The notes: a model not told the origin generated them from the sequence alone. A stretch of DNA of 64,000 nucleotides from Nocardia sp. CC227C (GCF_030767025.1 NZ_JASITE010000024.1:1-64000); one strand, 5' to 3'. Positions 27,577 to 36,715 are shown, counted from the first letter of the stretch. Numbers and translations: made by a program.

Positions 27577-28137
27577 TCAGTTGCGGGTCACGATGACGAT
27601 GACTCCCGCCGGGGAGTCGGCGATGCCGGGGAAACGCGGTTCGGCGGTCACGCCGAGCTCGGTCGCGATGGCCGTGGCCGCCGCCCGCTCGCCCGCCGAA
27701 CTGCCGTAGTACACCGTGGTTTTCGGGATCACACCGGCGGCGTAGTTGCCGGTTTCGGCAATGCTCCAGCCGCTCTCGCGGAGCTGGCTCGCGGTGGTCG
27801 CGGCCAGACCCTGGATATCGCTGTTGTTGTACACCCGCACCGGAACCGACTTGTCGACGGCGGCCGTGGTCGTCGTGGTGGTGGTCGTGGTCGGCGCCGG
27901 GGTGGTGGTCGGCGCGTCGGCGGTCGTGCTGGTGGCGGGCGGCGGCGTATTCGCCTGTGTCGCCACAACACTCGTGGTCGTCGTGGTCTCCGGGCCGGAC
28001 GCGGTGTCCGTGCCCTCCGAATCCGAACTCGACAACGACATCGCGCCGAGGCCCGCGAATACGATGGCCAGCGCGATCAGCACCATGGCCAGCGCCCGCA
28101 GCGGCGGGCCGCCGGACGGCGAATTCGGGTTACTCAC
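27577..28137 (-). CDS. virR: LytR_C-domain membrane protein, VirR-like
   Basis: A 186-residue protein with one N-terminal membrane helix (LRALAMVLIALAIVFAGLGA), a Thr-rich linker (about 50-95) and a C-terminal LytR_C domain facing outside (VPVRVYNNSDIQGLAATTA onward). It matches Rv0431 (VirR) of M. tuberculosis in layout and position; VirR influences extracellular vesicle release and cell-wall properties. The start is a GTG at 28137. A TAGGCT box ends seven bases upstream, so the mRNA is probably leaderless. It lies 116 bases upstream of sodC on the same strand. Confidence 0.85.
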   Translation of the reverse strand: MSNPNSPSGGPPLRALAMVLIALAIVFAGLGAMSLSSSDSEGTDTASGPETTTTTSVVATQANTPPPATSTTADAPTTTPAPTTTTTTTTTAAVDKSVPVRVYNNSDIQGLAATTASQLRESGWSIAETGNYAAGVIPKTTVYYGSSAGERAAATAIATELGVTAEPRFPGIADSPAGVIVIVTRN

Positions 28138-28247
28138 GGCCCCGAGCCTAATCCCACGCGCCGCTGCGATGCCGTATCACACCGCGATTGAGTGCCGAAA
28201 CACCCGAAAATCCCTGGGTCGCGGATATCGCGCGCATACCGGTCGCG

Positions 28248-28601
28248 TCAGATCTGGAAGCCGAGGCGGCGCGCCGCCCGCTGCTTCTGCCGACTGGCCC
28301 GCAGCCGCCGCAGGCGCTTGACCAGCATGGGGTCGGCCGCCAGGGCTTCGGGCTTGTCCACCACGGCGTTCAATACCTGGTAGTACCGGGTGGGCGAGAG
28401 ACCGAACAGCTCGCGAATGGCCTCTTCCTTGACACCGGCGTACTTCCACCACTGCCGCTCGAACCCGAGAATCTCGAGCTCCCGGCGGGAAAGGCCATGG
28501 GCCCCATCCTCGTCGGGCTGCGCGGCGTTCACCGCGATCTCATCGCTCGCGGAAGGGCTGTCCTCGCTTGCGGAGATGTTCCGTGCCGCTGCGCCGTCCA
28601 T
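28248..28601 (-). CDS. DUF3263 protein (Rv0430-like)
   Basis: A 117-residue protein of the actinobacterial DUF3263 family. A variable acidic N-terminus is followed by a helical domain, LSRRELEILGFERQWWKYAGVKEEAIRELFGLSPTRYYQ in outline, that resembles a helix-turn-helix. A basic tail follows. DNA binding is likely but untested. I chose the ATG at 28601, preceded by GAGGGAG; a longer frame adds 21 unsupported residues. It is the first gene of the DUF3263-virR-sodC-ligase series on this strand and is divergent from def. Confidence 0.85.
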   Translation of the reverse strand: MDGAAARNISASEDSPSASDEIAVNAAQPDEDGAHGLSRRELEILGFERQWWKYAGVKEEAIRELFGLSPTRYYQVLNAVVDKPEALAADPMLVKRLRRLRASRQKQRAARRLGFQI

Positions 28602-28812
28602 GATGCTCCCTCGCCGAGTTGTCACCAGACGAAAATGGTGCTTGTCTCCTCGCCGATCATTCAACCACGCGACGCAGACTTGTCAGTGCGTACCGCTCGG
28701 CGTGTTCGCGACACGAAGGCCCGGCGTGTTGGAGTTGAACAATCAACACTTCAGAAGCACCGCGCGCAGGTCAGCGCACTACTGCCGGAGCGCACCCAGT
28801 AGGCTCTCGACC

Positions 28813-29403
28813 ATGGCTATCCTCCCGATCGTGATCGTCGGCGACCCGGTTCTCCACAGCCCGACGGCCCCGGTGACCGAGTCCCCGGAGGAATTGGCGA
28901 CCCTGATCGCGGACATGTACGAGACCATGGACGCCGCCAATGGCGTGGGTTTGGCCGCCAATCAGGTAGGGGTGGCCAAGCGGCTGTTCGTCTACGACTG
29001 CCCGGACGAGTTCCCGGACGGCACCGTCAAGCGCCGCCGCGGCTGCGTGATCAATCCCGTCCTGGAGACTTCCGCGCTCCCGGAGACCATGCCGGACCCG
29101 GACGACGACGAGGAGGGCTGTCTGTCCGTGCCGGGCGAGCAGTTCCCCACCGGCCGTGCCGAGTGGGCGCGCGTCACCGGCGTCGACGAGCACGGCGAAC
29201 CGGTGGACATCGAGGGCAAGGGCTTCTTCGCCCGCATGCTCCAGCACGAGACCGGACACCTGGACGGCTTCCTGTACGTGGACGTGCTGATCGGCCGCAA
29301 TGCCCGCGCGGCCAAGAAGGCCATCAAGCGCAATGGTTGGGGCACACCGGGTTTGACCTGGGTTCCGGGCACGGTCCCGGACCCGTTCGGACATGACGAC
29401 TGA
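28813..29403 (+). CDS. def: peptide deformylase
   Basis: A 196-residue metalloenzyme that removes the formyl group from nascent proteins. All three motifs are present: GVGLAANQ (about 45-52), EEGCLSVP (100-107, metal cysteine) and QHETGHLDG (metal histidines and catalytic glutamate). An insertion of about eight acidic residues (MPDPDDDEE) precedes motif 2. The ATG at 28813 is seven bases after a TAGGCT box, so the mRNA is probably leaderless. Its 3' end overlaps the GNAT gene by 11 bases, and the order def-GNAT-xthA is as in mycobacteria. Confidence 0.95.
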   Translation: MAILPIVIVGDPVLHSPTAPVTESPEELATLIADMYETMDAANGVGLAANQVGVAKRLFVYDCPDEFPDGTVKRRRGCVINPVLETSALPETMPDPDDDEEGCLSVPGEQFPTGRAEWARVTGVDEHGEPVDIEGKGFFARMLQHETGHLDGFLYVDVLIGRNARAAKKAIKRNGWGTPGLTWVPGTVPDPFGHDD

Positions 29404-30331
29404 TCCCGGCACGCCCGAGGTCGGCCGCCGGGTGGTGGTGCGCTACCGCCTGCCCGAGGGCTATCCGCAGCCGCTGACCGATGTGATCGGCGAACTGCTC
29501 GCGGTCGACCCGGTGACCGTGCGCACCGCGGACGGCGAGGTGACGCAGATCGCACCCGACCGCGTGGTGGCATGGAAGGCGCTGGGCGCGCGGCCGATTC
29601 GTACCAAGGAGATCCGCGCGCTGGAGGGGGCGGCCGCCGACGGCTGGCCCGGCTTGCAGCGCACCTGGATCGACGGCTGGCTGGTACGGGCCGGTGCGGA
29701 CTACACCAATCGCGCGAATTCGGCCGTACCGCTGGGCAGTACGGGCCAACCCGCGGCGGCGTCCGCGGAGACCCTCCATCGCATCGGCGAGTGGTATGCC
29801 GCACACGGGCTGCCGCTGCGGCTGTCGCTGCCGGATCGCCTCGCCCCGGTGCCGCCCGATTGGCGCACGTGGAACGAGACCGCGGTCCTGGCCGTCGACA
29901 TCGCGAATATGGTGCTGCCGCAGGGGCCTTCGATGGTGCGGATCGACCCCATGCCCAGCGACGCCTGGTTGGAGGCCCACCGCGGCGACGCCGAGACCAC
30001 ACCCGACACGGAGGTGCTGACCGCCATCCGGGAGGGTGAACTGGGTTTCGCCGCGCTGGGTTTGCCGACGCCGCTGGCCGTCGGCCGCGGCGCGATCACC
30101 ACCGCCCCCGACGGTCGCCGATGGATCGGCCTGACGTGCGTGGGGGTGGCCGCCGAGCATCGTCGGCACGGACTGGGCACACTGGTGTGCGCGGAGCTGA
30201 TCCGCTGGGGACAGGCCCGCGGCGCGACCCACGCCTACGTGCAGGTGGCGGTCGAGAACGCGGCGGCCCTGGCCATGTACGGGCAGCTGGGCTTCATCGA
30301 CCACCACCGGTACCGGTACGCGGCGCCCTGA
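29393..30331 (+). CDS. GNAT-family N-acetyltransferase
   Basis: A 312-residue protein. An N-terminal SH3-like segment of ~70 residues precedes a GNAT domain. The acetyl-CoA-binding loop is VAAEHRRHGLGTLVCAELIRWG (about 248-269, RRHGLG core), followed by VENAAALAMYGQLGF, typical of motif B. The substrate is unknown; the position next to def matches Rv0428c. The start overlaps the end of def by 11 bases, so translation is probably coupled. Between residues 90 and 220 the sequence is a diverged, possibly second acetyltransferase fold, as in other long family members. Confidence 0.82.
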   Translation: MTTDPGTPEVGRRVVVRYRLPEGYPQPLTDVIGELLAVDPVTVRTADGEVTQIAPDRVVAWKALGARPIRTKEIRALEGAAADGWPGLQRTWIDGWLVRAGADYTNRANSAVPLGSTGQPAAASAETLHRIGEWYAAHGLPLRLSLPDRLAPVPPDWRTWNETAVLAVDIANMVLPQGPSMVRIDPMPSDAWLEAHRGDAETTPDTEVLTAIREGELGFAALGLPTPLAVGRGAITTAPDGRRWIGLTCVGVAAEHRRHGLGTLVCAELIRWGQARGATHAYVQVAVENAAALAMYGQLGFIDHHRYRYAAP

Positions 30332-30386
30332 TCCGTCACCGGCGGGCGACGCCCGACCGTGCCGATATTCGATCGAAAGGTTTTTC

Positions 30387-31202
30387 GTGCGGCTCGCGAG
30401 CTGGAACGTGAATTCGATTCGCTCCCGTGTGGATCGGGTGCTGTCCTGGCTGGATCGCGCCGATGTGGACGTGCTGGCCATGCAGGAGACCAAATGCAAG
30501 GACGAGCAGTTCCCGTTCGAGCGGTTCGAGGCGGCGGGGTACGAGGTCGCGCATGTGGGGCACAGCCAGTGGAACGGCGTGGCCATCGCCTCCCGGGTGG
30601 GTCTCGACGATGTCGAGATCGGTTTCCCGCGCCAGCCCGGCTTCGACAAGAACGCCGACGAGGCGCTGCTGAGCACGCCGGTGGTCGAGGCGCGTGCGCT
30701 CGGCGCGACCTGCGGCGGGGTGCGGGTGTGGAGCCTGTACGTGCCCAACGGCCGCACGCTGACCGATCCGCACTACGCGTACAAGCTGGAGTGGCTGGCG
30801 GCGCTGCGTGCCGCGGGCACCGACTGGCTCACCGCCGATCCATCGGCGCAGATCGCGCTGATGGGCGACTGGAATATCGCGCCCACCGACGCCGATGTCT
30901 GGTCGCCGGAGTTCTTCGAGGGCAAAACCCATGTGTCACAGCCGGAACGGGACGCGTTCCACGCCTTCGACACCGCCGGGTTCACCGATGTGATGCGGCC
31001 TTTCCACCCAGGGCCGGGCGTCTACACCTACTGGGACTACACGCAGTTGCGCTTCCCGCGCAAGGAGGGCATGCGCATCGACTTCATCCTCGGCTCCCCC
31101 GCGCTGTCGGCGCGGGTGACCGACGCGAACGTGGACCGCGAGGAGCGCAAGGGCAAGGGCGCGAGTGATCACGCGCCCGTCGTCGCCGATCTGGGAGACT
31201 GA
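30387..31202 (+). CDS. xthA: exodeoxyribonuclease III (AP endonuclease)
   Basis: A 271-residue enzyme of the exonuclease-endonuclease-phosphatase fold. It cuts DNA at abasic sites and degrades one strand 3' to 5'. Conserved motifs are ASWNVNSIRSR (N-terminal asparagine), MQETKCKDEQF (metal-binding glutamate), GDWNIAPTDADVW (DxN) and the terminal GASDHAPV (catalytic histidine). The GTG at 30387 has GAAAGG upstream. It is the third gene in the def-GNAT-xthA series and is convergent with the next gene. Confidence 0.95.
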   Translation: MRLASWNVNSIRSRVDRVLSWLDRADVDVLAMQETKCKDEQFPFERFEAAGYEVAHVGHSQWNGVAIASRVGLDDVEIGFPRQPGFDKNADEALLSTPVVEARALGATCGGVRVWSLYVPNGRTLTDPHYAYKLEWLAALRAAGTDWLTADPSAQIALMGDWNIAPTDADVWSPEFFEGKTHVSQPERDAFHAFDTAGFTDVMRPFHPGPGVYTYWDYTQLRFPRKEGMRIDFILGSPALSARVTDANVDREERKGKGASDHAPVVADLGD

Positions 31203-31213
31203 TCCGTCCTTCG

Positions 31214-31232
31214 TCGGCGCGGATCACGCCGA
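31214..31232 (+). terminator. short hairpin after xthA
   Basis: TCGGCG-N7-CGCCGA lies 12 bases beyond the xthA stop codon and is a modest candidate terminator. A second inverted repeat (CCCGCCG/CGGCGGG at 31245-31267) spans the 3' end of the convergent gene. Confidence 0.4.
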
Positions 31233-31255
31233 TACGCCCCCTATCCCGCCGGAAG

Positions 31256-31897
31256 TTATTCGGCGGGGCGGGTTTTGATGGCGTCGCGGGAGATGAACAC
31301 GTTGTAGGTCCCCGGGGTGGCGATGACGGCGTTGCCGTAGGCCGAGCGGACGAACGGGTCGGTGTACCAGCTCTGGGACTTCATATCGTCGAAGAAGTCG
31401 CCGTCGCCGCCGTTGAGGAAGATGTGGTTCTGCTTGGTGGCGACGCCGTCCAGGCGCTGGCCGTAGAGCCGGGTGACCTTGTAGCCGGAGTTGAAGCCGA
31501 GCGCGTTGACCCACGGCTCGAGTTCGACGATATTGGCCTGCAACACCCAGAGGTCGCCCTCCACTTGGTAGTTCAGGTGCTGGTCCTCGTGCCCCTCGTC
31601 CCCGAACAGGGTGAGTTCCACATTCATCATGTGCTCCTCCCCCGCCACCGGCGTGGCGACGATGTGCGCCGCCTTCACCTCTCCGGTGAGGCCGAGGAAG
31701 GTCTGCAAAAGCGTTGTCACCCAGAGGATGACCACCGCGATCAGGACGAGCGAGATGGCGGCCGAGCCGCGCCCCGCGAGCACCCGCCACCCGACCTTGC
31801 GGGCCTTGAGGACAGCGGTCACCAACAGCGCCAGTGCCGCGACGCCGAGCACGATGAGCAGGATCTGAATCCAGCCGAAGGTCACCGGGAACACCAT
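31256..31897 (-). CDS. membrane-anchored protein of unknown function
   Basis: A 213-residue protein with two closely spaced membrane helices (about 8-28, LLIVLGVAALALLVTAVL, and 44-68, AAISLVLIAVVILWVTTLL). An extracytoplasmic domain of about 140 residues follows, rich in acidic and aromatic residues and without cysteines. I do not recognise the fold; the soluble part looks beta-rich. It is an isolated gene between xthA (convergent) and fadE5. The start ATG at 31897 lacks a strong ribosome binding site, so a later start is possible. Confidence 0.7.
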   Translation of the reverse strand: MVFPVTFGWIQILLIVLGVAALALLVTAVLKARKVGWRVLAGRGSAAISLVLIAVVILWVTTLLQTFLGLTGEVKAAHIVATPVAGEEHMMNVELTLFGDEGHEDQHLNYQVEGDLWVLQANIVELEPWVNALGFNSGYKVTRLYGQRLDGVATKQNHIFLNGGDGDFFDDMKSQSWYTDPFVRSAYGNAVIATPGTYNVFISRDAIKTRPAE

Positions 31898-32097
31898 GCG
31901 GTAGTTGTACCCGGTACGTCCGCGACAACACGGCAGGTCGCACGCAATTCGGGCGTGTCCGCCCGGCGTGGCGCGAAATACGCGGCCGGCTCCTTGCGGT
32001 GCGGCCGTTCGGCGCTGTCGGGCTGGCCGCCGAAGCGCCGGGCGGCCGGGCGAGGAGGGCGGGGTTCGGCGAGGCGGGCCGGGGCCTCGAACAGCAA

Positions 32098-32128
32098 GGC
32101 CCGGCGACGCATCGAGCGTCGCCGGGCC
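32098..32128 (-). terminator. terminator hairpin after fadE5
   Basis: GGCCCGGCGACGC-ATCGA-GCGTCGCCGGGCC is a perfect 13-bp stem with a five-base loop, 45 bases beyond the fadE5 stop codon. It is one of the strongest hairpins in the window. Confidence 0.85.
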
Positions 32129-32172
32129 GCTGCCATCTCATGGGTGCGGGGGGGCTCAGCCCCCGCCGCCAC

Positions 32173-33996
32173 TCAGAACGCCGCTTCGTCCAGGTGCATG
32201 ATGTCGTTGTCGATGTTCTCGATGACGGTGCGGACGCCGCTCAGCAGCGGGAGCTGGTTCTTGGCGAACCAGGAGGCGACGCCGATCTTGCCGGTGTAGA
32301 ACGCCTTGTCCTTGTCGGCGGCTCCGGCCTCCAGGGCGGCCTGGGCGGTCTTCGCCTGTTCCAACAGCCGCCAGGCGATGACGAGATCGCCGGTGGCGTA
32401 GAGGAATCGGACCGAGCCGAGGCCGACCTTGTAGATCTCCTCGGGGTTCTGCTGGGCGGCCATCAGGTACCCGCTGAGGGCGGCGGCCATGGCCTGCACG
32501 TCGGCCAGGGCCGCGCCGAGCAGCTTGCGCTCGGCGTCCAGGCCGGTGCCCTGATCGACGAACTTCTGGATGAGCCCGGCGACGTGCGCCAGCGCCACGC
32601 CCTTGTCGCGGACGATCTTGCGGAAGAAGAAGTCCTGCGCCTGGATGGCGGTGGTGCCCTCGTACAGCGAGTCGATCTTCGAGTCGCGGATGTACTGCTC
32701 GATCGGGTAGTCCTGCAGGAAGCCGGAGCCGCCGAGGGTCTGCAGCGATTCGGTGAGCATCTCGTAGGCGCGGTCCGAGCCGCAGCCCTTCACGATGGGC
32801 AGCAGCAAATCGTTGACGCGCTCGGCGAGTTCGGCGTCCGCGCCGAAGTTCGCCTGCGCCACATCGGCGTTCTGGTAGGCGGCGCAGTACATGTACAGCG
32901 CGCGCAGGCCCTCCGCGTACGCCTTCTGCGCGGCCAGCGAGCGGCGCACATCCGGGTGGTGGGTGATGGTGACGCGCGGCGCGGTCTTGTCGGTCATCTG
33001 GGTGAGGTCCGCGCCCTGCACACGCTGCTTGGCGTATTCGAGGGCGTTCAGGTAGCCGGTGGACAGCGTGCCGGTGGCCTTGGTGCCCACCATCATGCGC
33101 GCGTTCTCGATGACCCGGAACATCTGCGCGATGCCGTTGTGCACATCGCCGACCAGGTAGCCGACGGCGGGCTTCTCGCCGCCGAAGGTGATCTCGCAGG
33201 TGGGCGAGGACTTGATGCCCATCTTGTGCTCGACGCCGGTCACGTACGCGCCGTTGCGCTCGCCGATTTCCATGGTCTCGGTGTCGAACAGGAACTTCGG
33301 CACGATGAACAGGGATAGGCCCTTGGTGCCCGGTCCCGCGCCCTCGGGGCGGGCGAGCACGAGGTGGAAGATGTTGTCGGCGGTGTCGCCCACGTCGCCG
33401 CCGGAGATGAAGCGCTTGACGCCGGAGATGTGCCAGCTGCCGTCGGGCTGTTCGGTGGCCTTGGTGCGGCCCATGCCGACGTCGGAGCCGGCGTCGGGTT
33501 CGGTGAGCACCATGGTGCCGCCCCAGCGGTTCTCCCAGGCGTGCGCGGCCCAGCGCTTCTGCTCGTCGGTGCCCTCGGTGAAGATCACCTGGTGCATGAG
33601 CGGACCCATATTGAAGAAGCTCGCGGAGTTGTTGGCGGCGACCAGCATTTCCTGGATGCCCCAGATGAGGGCGTTGGGGGCGGATACGCCGCCCATCTCC
33701 TCGGGCATGCCGAGCCCGGAGTAGCCCGCCTCGTTCACCGCCGCCACGGTCTTCTTCAACGATTCGGGGACGGTGATGTCGTAGGTCTCGGGACGGAACT
33801 CCACCGGGTTGCGATCCGCGTCGACGAAGGAGGCCGCGATCGGCCCCGTCGCCAGTCGCTCCGCCTCCGACAGCATGGCCCGCGCCGTCTCACTGTCCAG
33901 ATCGCCGTAGGCGCCGCCGTCCAGCAGCGCCCCGATGCCTAGCACTTCGAACAAGTTGAACTCGATATCACGCAGGTTCGCCTTGTAGTGCGTCAC
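32173..33996 (-). CDS. fadE5: acyl-CoA dehydrogenase, FadE5-like
   Basis: A 607-residue flavoenzyme, longer than the usual 380-400 because of N- and C-terminal extensions, as in M. tuberculosis FadE5. It introduces the first double bond in fatty acyl-CoA beta-oxidation. TMVLTEPDAGSDVG is the FAD/substrate signature, and SKIDSLYEGTTAIQAQDFF contains the catalytic-base glutamate. Identity to FadE5 is evident through the whole C-terminal half, with THHPDVRRSL conserved. The GTG at 33996 follows TAGGAGG. An inverted repeat GGTTGC/GCAACC at 34037-34067 could be an operator. It ends at a strong terminator. Confidence 0.9.
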   Translation of the reverse strand: MTHYKANLRDIEFNLFEVLGIGALLDGGAYGDLDSETARAMLSEAERLATGPIAASFVDADRNPVEFRPETYDITVPESLKKTVAAVNEAGYSGLGMPEEMGGVSAPNALIWGIQEMLVAANNSASFFNMGPLMHQVIFTEGTDEQKRWAAHAWENRWGGTMVLTEPDAGSDVGMGRTKATEQPDGSWHISGVKRFISGGDVGDTADNIFHLVLARPEGAGPGTKGLSLFIVPKFLFDTETMEIGERNGAYVTGVEHKMGIKSSPTCEITFGGEKPAVGYLVGDVHNGIAQMFRVIENARMMVGTKATGTLSTGYLNALEYAKQRVQGADLTQMTDKTAPRVTITHHPDVRRSLAAQKAYAEGLRALYMYCAAYQNADVAQANFGADAELAERVNDLLLPIVKGCGSDRAYEMLTESLQTLGGSGFLQDYPIEQYIRDSKIDSLYEGTTAIQAQDFFFRKIVRDKGVALAHVAGLIQKFVDQGTGLDAERKLLGAALADVQAMAAALSGYLMAAQQNPEEIYKVGLGSVRFLYATGDLVIAWRLLEQAKTAQAALEAGAADKDKAFYTGKIGVASWFAKNQLPLLSGVRTVIENIDNDIMHLDEAAF

Positions 33997-34157
33997 GGGC
34001 CCGGCCTCCTAAGCCATCGATGATCGAATAACTGGAGGTTGCCGTACGTTTGTCCCATTACGCAACCGTAGGTTCTTGTGCAACCAGGCGCATAGGGTCC
34101 AGACCGGGGCGCGCCCGAAGATAGCCGACCCTATGGAACGTGTTCCATGAGCTCAGG

Positions 34158-34290
34158 ACACAAGCCCCGGCCAGCGCACTCGACCGACCAAGCACCTGCT
34201 CGAACCTCTCCGAGCGAGTCACCGGGCGACACACCACATCGAGCACGTGCACCTGCCCCACCTTGATTGCCAGATATTTGCCATATCGAC
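34158..34290 (-). pseudogene. decayed 3' end of an acyl-CoA dehydrogenase copy (fragment A)
   Basis: On the minus strand this reads QVHVLDVVCRPV...SERFEQVLGRSSALAGA. It matches the C-terminus of the intact dehydrogenase at 38116-40035 (QVRALDLVRRPV...AERFEQLLDRVRELAGA). DNA identity is about 70% over some 95 bases without gaps. The surrounding frame does not continue into a dehydrogenase, and the stop is displaced. It is therefore a remnant, not a gene. A second fragment from further upstream in the same gene lies at 36716-36775, beyond the HNH gene. Confidence 0.75.
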
Positions 34291-34647
34291 GCGGCGACGC
34301 CTGTTGAGAGATCGCGCACAAGCATCCCGGCAAACCCGACGCAGCGTGGCGACGAGCCGAGGCCGAGGCAATCTCGAAAACGCTCAGACGGAATGATCCG
34401 ACTCGCCGTTCGAAAGGCCACCGGTGCAGGTGTCCCATCCCCTTGGGGACAACACCAGCGTGGGACCGCTGTGAGACGGCGAAGTGTCCGCCGCCGACCA
34501 CCACGCCAGAGAAGACGACCAGCGGAAAGGCGACCAGATCGCACATCGGCGACTCACCGGAAATCGTCGAGATCACCGCACTGAAAATGTCGATATCACA
34601 TGACTATTACCGTTCTGCCGCAACGGAATTCGCGATAGAATCAATGC
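34291..34647. other. 357-bp stretch upstream of the HNH gene
   Basis: No convincing gene. A minus-strand frame crosses it but has no recognisable content beyond fragment A. A TAGAAT box at 34636-34641, six bases before the HNH start codon, is the likely promoter -10 element. Base composition is slightly lower in GC than the flanks, consistent with accessory DNA. Confidence 0.5.
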
Positions 34648-36339
34648 ATGAATCCGGAGGGGGAAACGCGAGGCGGTGATACCGCGGCCGGATTGACGGC
34701 GGCGATGGACACCCTGCTCGCCACCGACCTCACCGGGTTGTCCGACACCGATCTCGTGGATGTGATGCGGGAGGTCGAGTCGGTGCGGTGCCGGATGGCG
34801 GCACTGTCGCATCGGATGATCGCCGAGGTCGAGGGCAGGCATCTGTGGGAACGCGCCGGAGCCAAGGGCATGCGCGGGTATCTGATCGATGTGCTGCGCC
34901 TGTCGGCGGCTGAGGCGGGAGCGCGGGTGCGTGCCTCGGTCCCGTTGCGGCCCCGCTCCTTCTGCGGGGAGGAAACGCCCGCCCTGTTGCCGACCACCGC
35001 CGGGTTGCAGGCCGAAGGAGTGGTGTCGCCCGAGCACGCCCGGGTGATCATGCGGGTGATGGACCGTATCCCCAACGCGGTCCCCGCCGAGCGCAAGGTC
35101 GAGGCCGAACGACACCTCGCCGAGGCCGCCACACAGATGCCGCCGGAGTACGTCACCAAGGTCGGACACGTGCTACTGACCTGTTTGGACCCGGACGGGG
35201 TCCTCACCAACGACGACGACCGCGCCCGACACCGGGAGTTGGTGCTGGGCAAGCAACGCATCGACGGCATGAGCGAGATCAAAGGCGTCCTCGACCCCCA
35301 ACTGCGAGCACTGCTGGATGTGGTGCTGGCCAAGTGGGCGCGTCCGGGGATGTGTAATCCCGAAGACCCCGACAGCCCCCGCATGGGACCCGGTGTGATC
35401 GACAAGGACACCATGGAGGGGGCGGCGCGGCGGGACCGGCGCAGTGCCGGGCAACGCAATCACGATGCGCTCAAAGCCTTCCTGGCCGCCGGAGGAGGAC
35501 CCGAGCAACTCGGTACCCATCGCGGCGTGCCGGTGTCGGTGGTCCTGACGTTGAGCCTGACCGACCTGCAATCAGGGTCGGGCTACGCCCACACCGCGTC
35601 CGGGTCGGTGATGTCGATCCCCGACGCCCTGCGCATGGCCGAAGGCTCCTACCCGTTGTTGATGCTGTTCGACGGGAAAGGGTTGCCGCTGCATCTGGGG
35701 CGCGGCAAGTACCGGCTCGCCTCACCGTGGCAGCGGTTGGCGTGTATCGCCACCGACCGAGGCTGCACCCGCCCCGGCTGCGAAGCCCCGGCCACGATGT
35801 GCGCGGTACACCACATGATCCCGTGGCTGCGCGGTGGCCGCACCGACATCGACAACCTCACCCTGGTCTGCGACCGCTGCCACGCCCAGATCCCCGAAGA
35901 CGCCGAGGACCCGACCGGCTGGGCCACCCTCGGACGCAACGGCAGCACCAGCCTCACCAACACCAACACCAACAAAAGCAGCCGCCGCCGCCGCAGCAGC
36001 AGCAGCGGCACCGCCACCGGCAGCAACGGAAGCAGCACCGGCAGCCCCGGCGGCAGCGGTAGCGGTAGCGGCAGCAGCGGCAGCGGCGGCGGCAGCAGCG
36101 GCGGCGGCAGCAGCGGCAGCAGCAGCGGCGGTGGCGGTAGCGGCGGGTTCGGTGTCGACGCCAGCAGCACCGGCATCGGTAGCGGCCGGTATCCCGGCCG
36201 TGTCGTGTGGGCGCCCCCGACCCGTATCCACCCCGCCCGCGCTCCCCGCGTGAACCTGCACCACCACCCCCGGCAATGGCTCACAAACCACCACGGCCCA
36301 CAGCCCGGAACAGCCCGGGGCGACCACCTACGCCACTAG
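34648..36339 (+). CDS. DUF222/HNH endonuclease-like protein (13E12 repeat family) with a Gly/Ser-rich insert
   Basis: A 563-residue member of the actinobacterial 13E12 family. An N-terminal DUF222 domain spans about 15-330. An HNH nuclease motif follows: CTRPGCEAP, VHHMIPWLRGG (near 388), DNLTLVCDRCH. Between the HNH motif and the usual C-terminus (VVWAPPTRIHPARAPRVN) lies a ~75-residue Ser/Gly/Thr repeat tract, unusual for the family. Such genes are multicopy in mycobacteria and nocardiae and often mark mobile or phage-linked sites; activity is unproven. The ATG at 34648 is six bases after TAGAAT, so the mRNA is probably leaderless. It lies between two fragments of a broken dehydrogenase. 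Confidence 0.85.
   Translation: MNPEGETRGGDTAAGLTAAMDTLLATDLTGLSDTDLVDVMREVESVRCRMAALSHRMIAEVEGRHLWERAGAKGMRGYLIDVLRLSAAEAGARVRASVPLRPRSFCGEETPALLPTTAGLQAEGVVSPEHARVIMRVMDRIPNAVPAERKVEAERHLAEAATQMPPEYVTKVGHVLLTCLDPDGVLTNDDDRARHRELVLGKQRIDGMSEIKGVLDPQLRALLDVVLAKWARPGMCNPEDPDSPRMGPGVIDKDTMEGAARRDRRSAGQRNHDALKAFLAAGGGPEQLGTHRGVPVSVVLTLSLTDLQSGSGYAHTASGSVMSIPDALRMAEGSYPLLMLFDGKGLPLHLGRGKYRLASPWQRLACIATDRGCTRPGCEAPATMCAVHHMIPWLRGGRTDIDNLTLVCDRCHAQIPEDAEDPTGWATLGRNGSTSLTNTNTNKSSRRRRSSSSGTATGSNGSSTGSPGGSGSGSGSSGSGGGSSGGGSSGSSSGGGGSGGFGVDASSTGIGSGRYPGRVVWAPPTRIHPARAPRVNLHHHPRQWLTNHHGPQPGTARGDHLRH
35955..36153 (+). repeat. Gly/Ser-coding low-complexity tract inside the HNH gene
   Basis: About 200 bases of AGC/GGC-type triplet repeats encode Ser, Gly, Thr and Asn. 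The tract separates the HNH motif from the conserved C-terminus. Such tracts expand and contract by slippage. On the opposite strand it produces long Ala- or Leu/Pro-rich frames that are not genes. Confidence 0.85.
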
Positions 36340-36715
36340 GCCGCGCCGCGGCACAACCCACTCGCAAACACCACCCGGCCGGATTCGTCAGCCGGGATAG
36401 AGGCACGCCACACACAGCCGCATGTCGGCGAGAATCGACCCAGGCGCACCACACTCGCCGGCGGGAATGAAGGACGCCGAGATGACCTCAATGAGGTGAT
36501 CTCAGCGACTTTCATCGGTGTCGGCCATGTTCGAAATGGGTGAGGATGTGTGCGGCAATGTCGCCGATTCTTTCGGGACTAGCGGTGAGATAACGGTTCC
36601 TCGTCACTGTTCATATCGGCGTCCTCCGCATTTCGGAACAGGAACAAGCACCTTCGCGGAACAGACCGTATGCCGAATGTGGACCGTGCCCCGGCGGTTT
36701 GGACCAATCCAGTTC
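36340..36715. other. gene-free stretch after the HNH gene
   Basis: About 375 bases without a convincing frame on either strand; lower in GC than its surroundings. It contains the inverted repeat at 36479-36503. Beyond it lie dehydrogenase fragment B and the repeats upstream of the DUF4143 gene. Confidence 0.5.
36479..36503. terminator. inverted repeat, possible terminator or operator
   Basis: GAGATGACCTCA-A-TGAGGTGATCTC has 12-base arms with one mismatched position around a single central base. It lies 140 bases beyond the HNH stop codon. The near-zero loop argues more for a protein site or a cruciform than for a classical terminator. Confidence 0.4.

Noticed and set aside
27841..27960. Thr/Val repeat region as a tandem repeat element
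   Set aside because: It is the codon repetition of the Thr-rich linker in the VirR-like protein and not an independent repeat.
34058..34576. 172-codon minus-strand frame as a possible gene
   Set aside because: Only the part matching the dehydrogenase C-terminus is meaningful. The rest has no similarity or codon bias, so I recorded a pseudogene fragment.
35722..36327. Ala-rich and Leu/Pro-rich frames opposite the HNH gene
   Set aside because: Produced by the AGC/GGC repeat tract read on the other strand or in other frames.
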